The notes under the pieces: generated by a model | What the model saw: the letters and a program-made list of their open reading frames with translations, nothing else | The model's database searches: none | Told to the model about the DNA's origin: nothing | Assembly: GCA_002337125.1 (NCBI GenBank) | Contig: DDFJ01000004.1 | Coordinates: 2,531,889 to 2,595,888, forward strand | Direction: 5' to 3' | Source of the DNA: Chitinophagaceae bacterium UBA1931 | Lineage (GTDB): Bacteria; Bacteroidota; Bacteroidia; Chitinophagales; Chitinophagaceae | DNA: 64,000 nt | Made by a program: the position numbers and the translations under genes | Shown here: piece after piece, positions 61,891 to 64,000 of the stretch | How the letters are laid out: every line of letters begins with the position of its first letter | Position numbering within the stretch: the stretch's first letter is position 1

Positions 61891-61955
61891 CTGTTGGTCA
61901 TGGGTTCGAGTCCCATTCACTTTAATTAGTGATAGCTCAGGGGGTAGAGTAACAG
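61891..61955 (+). ncRNA. tRNA-like unit 1, halves in permuted order
   Basis: Order: CTGTT (anticodon-stem 3' strand), GGTC, T-arm ATGGG-TTCGAGT-CCCAT, acceptor 3' strand TCACT (61917-61921), loop TTAATT, acceptor 5' strand AGTGA (61928-61932), TA, D-arm GCTC-AGGGGGTA-GAGT, AACAG (61951-61955). AACAG pairs with CTGTT, closing a tRNA shape whose 3' half precedes its 5' half. Alternative: unrelated tRNA fragments. Confidence 0.45.
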
Positions 61956-61963
61956 AACAATCC

Positions 61964-62032
61964 ACGGGTTCGAATCCCGTCATCGATCAACCGATGTAGC
62001 CAAGTGGTACAGGCAAAGCATGGTGGATGCTT
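61964..62032 (+). ncRNA. tRNA-like unit 2, halves in permuted order
   Basis: Order: T-arm ACGGG-TTCGAAT-CCCGT, acceptor 3' strand CATCGAT (61981-61987), CA, acceptor 5' strand ACCGATG (61990-61996; 6 of 7 pairs), TA, D-arm GCC-AAGTGGTACA-GGC, anticodon arm AAGCA-TGGTGGA-TGCTT (perfect stem; central triplet GTG, but G at 33). The break would lie in the variable loop. No normal-order partner for this acceptor is visible. Confidence 0.45.
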
Positions 62033-62084
62033 GATTAAGAAGTACACCGCTTCTCAAATGGTGAACCAAAAAGTCTGTGTTATT

Positions 62085-62149
62085 ACCCGGCTTAATGCTG
62101 ATACCTGCTTCTTTATGCAGCAGGTACAAACTAACGCAACCGGGTTTTT
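62085..62149 (+). terminator. Nested hairpin with T tract
   Basis: Outer stem ACCCGG/CCGGGT (62085-62090, 62140-62145) encloses a strong hairpin ACCTGCT/AGCAGGT; TTTT follows. Could end the transcript of the tRNA-like units or be part of their RNA. Confidence 0.45.
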
Positions 62150-62336
62150 GCCAGCAGGATGGTACATGAATGCACAACGTTCTTGCACTTGAACAGTTGA
62201 AGTTTACAGCAGGGTTGTAAAGGAGCAGTTGTAAAACTGTAAGTACAGGATGTATAAAGAACCTTCCTCCGTAAAAAACAAGGTGGATGATGATACAGGC
62301 TTTTTAATTTTTTTTAAACGAGTTAAAACATAGAAA

Positions 62337-63436
62337 ATGAAACGTGTAAAAGTAAATGCCTGGCAAGTGGCTTTGGTGTTTAAAGATGGCGTGTATAAAT
62401 ACATGCTGAAAGAAGGTACATACTGGTTCTGGAAAAATGAAATGGTGCTTTTGTATGATGTTACAAAACCATTTACTGCACCGGTTGAACTCAACATCCT
62501 GTTGCAGGATGCTGAACTGGCAGAAGCATTGCTGGTGGTTGAAGTAAAAGACAATGAAATTGCATTGCAGTACGAAAACGGTTTTCTGAAAAACGTATTG
62601 ACTGCAGGTCGTTATACTTACTGGAAAACTGTCATCAACTATGAATTTGTAAAAGCCGATACCAGTAAGATTGAAATTACAGAACCAATTGACCGTGCAA
62701 CATTGCAGAGCAAACTTGTTGCACCTTATGTACGCAGCATTAGCGTTGAGAGCTATGAAAAAGCGGTATTGCTGGTTGATGGTAAGTATGCACAAATGCT
62801 GCAGCCTGGTGTTTATTATTTCTGGCGTAACAGCATTACCGTGCTGATGAGCCGTGTTGACCTGCGTGTGCAGCAACTTGAAATCAACGGCCAGGAAATT
62901 CTTACCAAAGACAAAGCTGCTTTGCGTATGAACGCATGGGCACAGTATAAAGTGGATGATGTTGAAAAAGCTATTTTGAAAAACAAGGAATACGATAAGC
63001 AGTTGTATGTTGCTTTTCAGCTGGCATTGCGTGAATATGTTGCCGGTTACAGCTTTGATGAATTGCTGGAAAAAAAAGACAGCATTGGTCCGTTTGTACT
63101 GGAAAAAGTAAAAGAAAAAGCAATGGCATTGGGTGTTGAAGTAAGTTACTTTGGCATCCGTGATATTGTACTGCCGGGCGATGTAAAGGAAATCATGAAC
63201 CAGGTGCTGGTGGCCGAAAAAAAGCACAGGCCAACAGCATCATGCGTCGTGAAGAAACTGCAAGTACACGCAGCTTGCTGAACACTGCCAAACTGATGGA
63301 AGAAAACGCTATGCTGTGGAAGCTGAAAGAAATGGAATACGTGGAAAAGATTGCAGAAAAAATCAGCAACATCAGCGTAAGTGGCAACGGAGCATTGGTT
63401 GAACAGCTGAAGCAGATTTTCGTGCCGCAGAAATAA
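62337..63436 (+). CDS. Slipin (SPFH/band-7) family protein, frameshift at A AAA AAG
   Basis: Two frames together make a full-length slipin (about 366 aa). Frame 1 (62337 on) gives N-terminal beta modules and the SPFH domain (RATLQSKLVAPYVRSI to VSYFGIRDIVLPGDVKEIMNQVLVAEKK), then turns to 18 unrelated residues and stops at 63281. The proper C-terminus (RREETASTRSLLNTAKLMEE to IFVPQK) continues in the -1 frame to 63436. The switch lies at GAA AAA AAG (63216-63224), the dnaX-type slippery heptamer in register; a one-A loss or sequencing error is the alternative. It scaffolds membranes in other systems and is often found beside RtcB. Confidence 0.88.
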
Positions 63437-63440
63437 AATA

Positions 63441-63474
63441 AGTTAGGTCGCACTGAAAATGTGACCTAACTTTT
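63441..63474 (+). terminator. Hairpin between slipin and rtcB
   Basis: AGTTAGGTC(GCAC) / (GTG)ACCTAACT with loop TGAAAA and TTTT, 14 nt before the rtcB ATG. Could be an attenuator or partial terminator reducing rtcB relative to slipin. Confidence 0.65.
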
Positions 63475-63487
63475 AAATGAATTAACA

Positions 63488-64000
63488 ATGAGCAAATTAA
63501 AATTATCAGGAAAACAAATAAGAGCCATTGGTTACCCGGAAGGACCGGTAGTAAGTGTGGCGATGCATGTAATGTGCACAAAATTCAAACATCATAAAGA
63601 AGACGATGCATTGGAGATATTGAAACAAATTCTCAATGCGCCTGAAAATTACCTGAATGATGAAATACTGAAACCCATTGCCGAAAAATTAATGCCCGAA
63701 CCAGATGTTGACGGACAAAACATTTCACTGAACCAAAGCGGAATACAGTTTAATATTTTCGGACAGGAACATATTGAAGAAGGAGCCATGCACCAGATGT
63801 ACACTGCAGCAAAATTGCCGGTAACTGTTGCCGGTGCATTAATGCCCGATGCACATAGTGGTTATGGTTTACCAATTGGTGGCGTGCTGGCAACAGAAAA
63901 TGCAGTAATCCCTTATGGCGTTGGTGTAGATATTGGCTGCAGAATGTGTTTGAGCATTTTTGACATCAACCCAAATGAATTAACACAACGTGAAAGTTTC
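63488..64000 (+). CDS. rtcB: RNA-splicing ligase RtcB (partial, runs off right edge)
   Basis: First 171 codons. RtcB joins RNA 2',3'-cyclic phosphate or 3'-phosphate ends to 5'-OH ends using GTP and Mn2+. Visible: MPDAHSGYGLPIGGVLATE with the metal Asp and His, then YGVGVDIGCRMCLS carrying the conserved metal-binding Cys. ATG at 63488 follows the hairpin; no strong SD. The active-site His that takes GMP lies beyond the window. Forms the repair enzyme of the tRNA-linked locus. Confidence 0.97.
   Translation, partial: MSKLKLSGKQIRAIGYPEGPVVSVAMHVMCTKFKHHKEDDALEILKQILNAPENYLNDEILKPIAEKLMPEPDVDGQNISLNQSGIQFNIFGQEHIEEGAMHQMYTAAKLPVTVAGALMPDAHSGYGLPIGGVLATENAVIPYGVGVDIGCRMCLSIFDINPNELTQRESF

Larger units (their letters stand above)
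61719..62336 (+). other. Structured RNA segment between AAA ATPase and slipin
   Basis: 618 nt without a protein gene. It holds a hairpin at 61733-61752 (TGTTGATGA/TCATCAACA), tRNA-derived pieces (61891-62032), a nested hairpin with T tract (62085-62149) and a hairpin with a GTAA tetraloop (62226-62239). Canonical D-arm and T-loop sequences (TTCGAGT, TTCGAAT) show its tRNA origin. Confidence 0.65.

Noticed and set aside
61926..61988. Normal-order tRNA lacking an anticodon arm (TTAGTGA with TCATCGA)
   Set aside because: Needs two wobbles, one mismatch and a four-bp T stem; the permuted pairing is better, though this alternative is not excluded.
62226..62239. CAGTTGTAAAACTG as a tRNA-Tyr anticodon arm (GTA)
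   Set aside because: It folds better as a five-bp stem with a GTAA tetraloop, and no acceptor or T arm fits around it.
62304..63227. 307-codon minus-strand frame opposite the slipin
   Set aside because: Phe/Cys/His-rich antisense shadow; the slipin on + has clear family motifs.
1..64000. CRISPR array, rRNA operon, insertion sequence or prophage
   Set aside because: No direct-repeat array, rRNA sequence, transposase or phage structural gene was seen; the tRNA array resembles phage tRNA clusters but no phage genes flank it.

Overview
The window looks like a chromosomal segment of a Bacteroidota bacterium, probably near Chitinophagaceae. Supporting evidence: a SusC/SusD pair, a gliding lipoprotein GldH, a secreted PKD protein with a type IX-type C-terminal tail, BatD, many N-terminal lipoprotein signals, promoter-like TAnnTTTG boxes, and very few Shine-Dalgarno sequences in ordinary genes. 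The species assignment is inferred from gene content only.

Positions 1-55250 are mostly housekeeping DNA. In order: dusB (cut by the left edge), a CPBP protease, cdsA and psd (phospholipid synthesis), a small metal-type periplasmic cluster, a HAD phosphatase, an SDR enzyme, BatD, a two-component system, gldH, yicC, an lpxD-type acyltransferase, pheS, a TonB receptor, an arginase-fold protein with altered metal ligands, a K+ channel, a PBP4-type peptidase, mutL, a GH3/serine-hydrolase fusion, ricT, holB, glutathione peroxidase, comF-like, radA, a YugP-type peptidase, SusC/SusD, the fused mutase IcmF, a split ThrE exporter, an amidase, DUF72, umuC, a umuD-like gene lacking its catalytic dyad, a 2H phosphoesterase and a PA0069-type radical SAM protein. 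An AT-rich SIR2-family gene (55297-57165), probably anti-phage defence, follows, then a Dabb protein and purU.

Positions 58430-64000 are the striking part: one co-directional RNA-repair locus. A promoter-like sequence is followed by two tandem translated leaders. The first peptide (30 codons) contains 19 of the 20 amino acids and the second (62 codons) contains all 20. In each, a segment inside the ORF copies the 3' arm of the downstream intrinsic terminator, so it can form a competing antiterminator. A third small ORF has a 12-nt perfect complement to the 16S rRNA tail and is followed by a third competing hairpin pair. Then come nine tRNA genes (Pro, Asp, Gln, His, one with an enlarged anticodon region, Lys, Asn, Ser-GCU, Phe), many with mismatched anticodon stems. 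After these are a YkuK-type RNase H-fold protein, an AAA ATPase, a structured RNA segment with tRNA halves in permuted order, a slipin whose frame breaks exactly at a dnaX-type A AAA AAG heptamer, and the start of RNA ligase rtcB (cut by the right edge).

Proposed reading (inference): the tandem leaders sense loss of almost any charged tRNA, for example after tRNA cleavage by toxins or phage defence. Stalled ribosomes would relieve termination, and the locus would supply replacement tRNAs together with RtcB repair.
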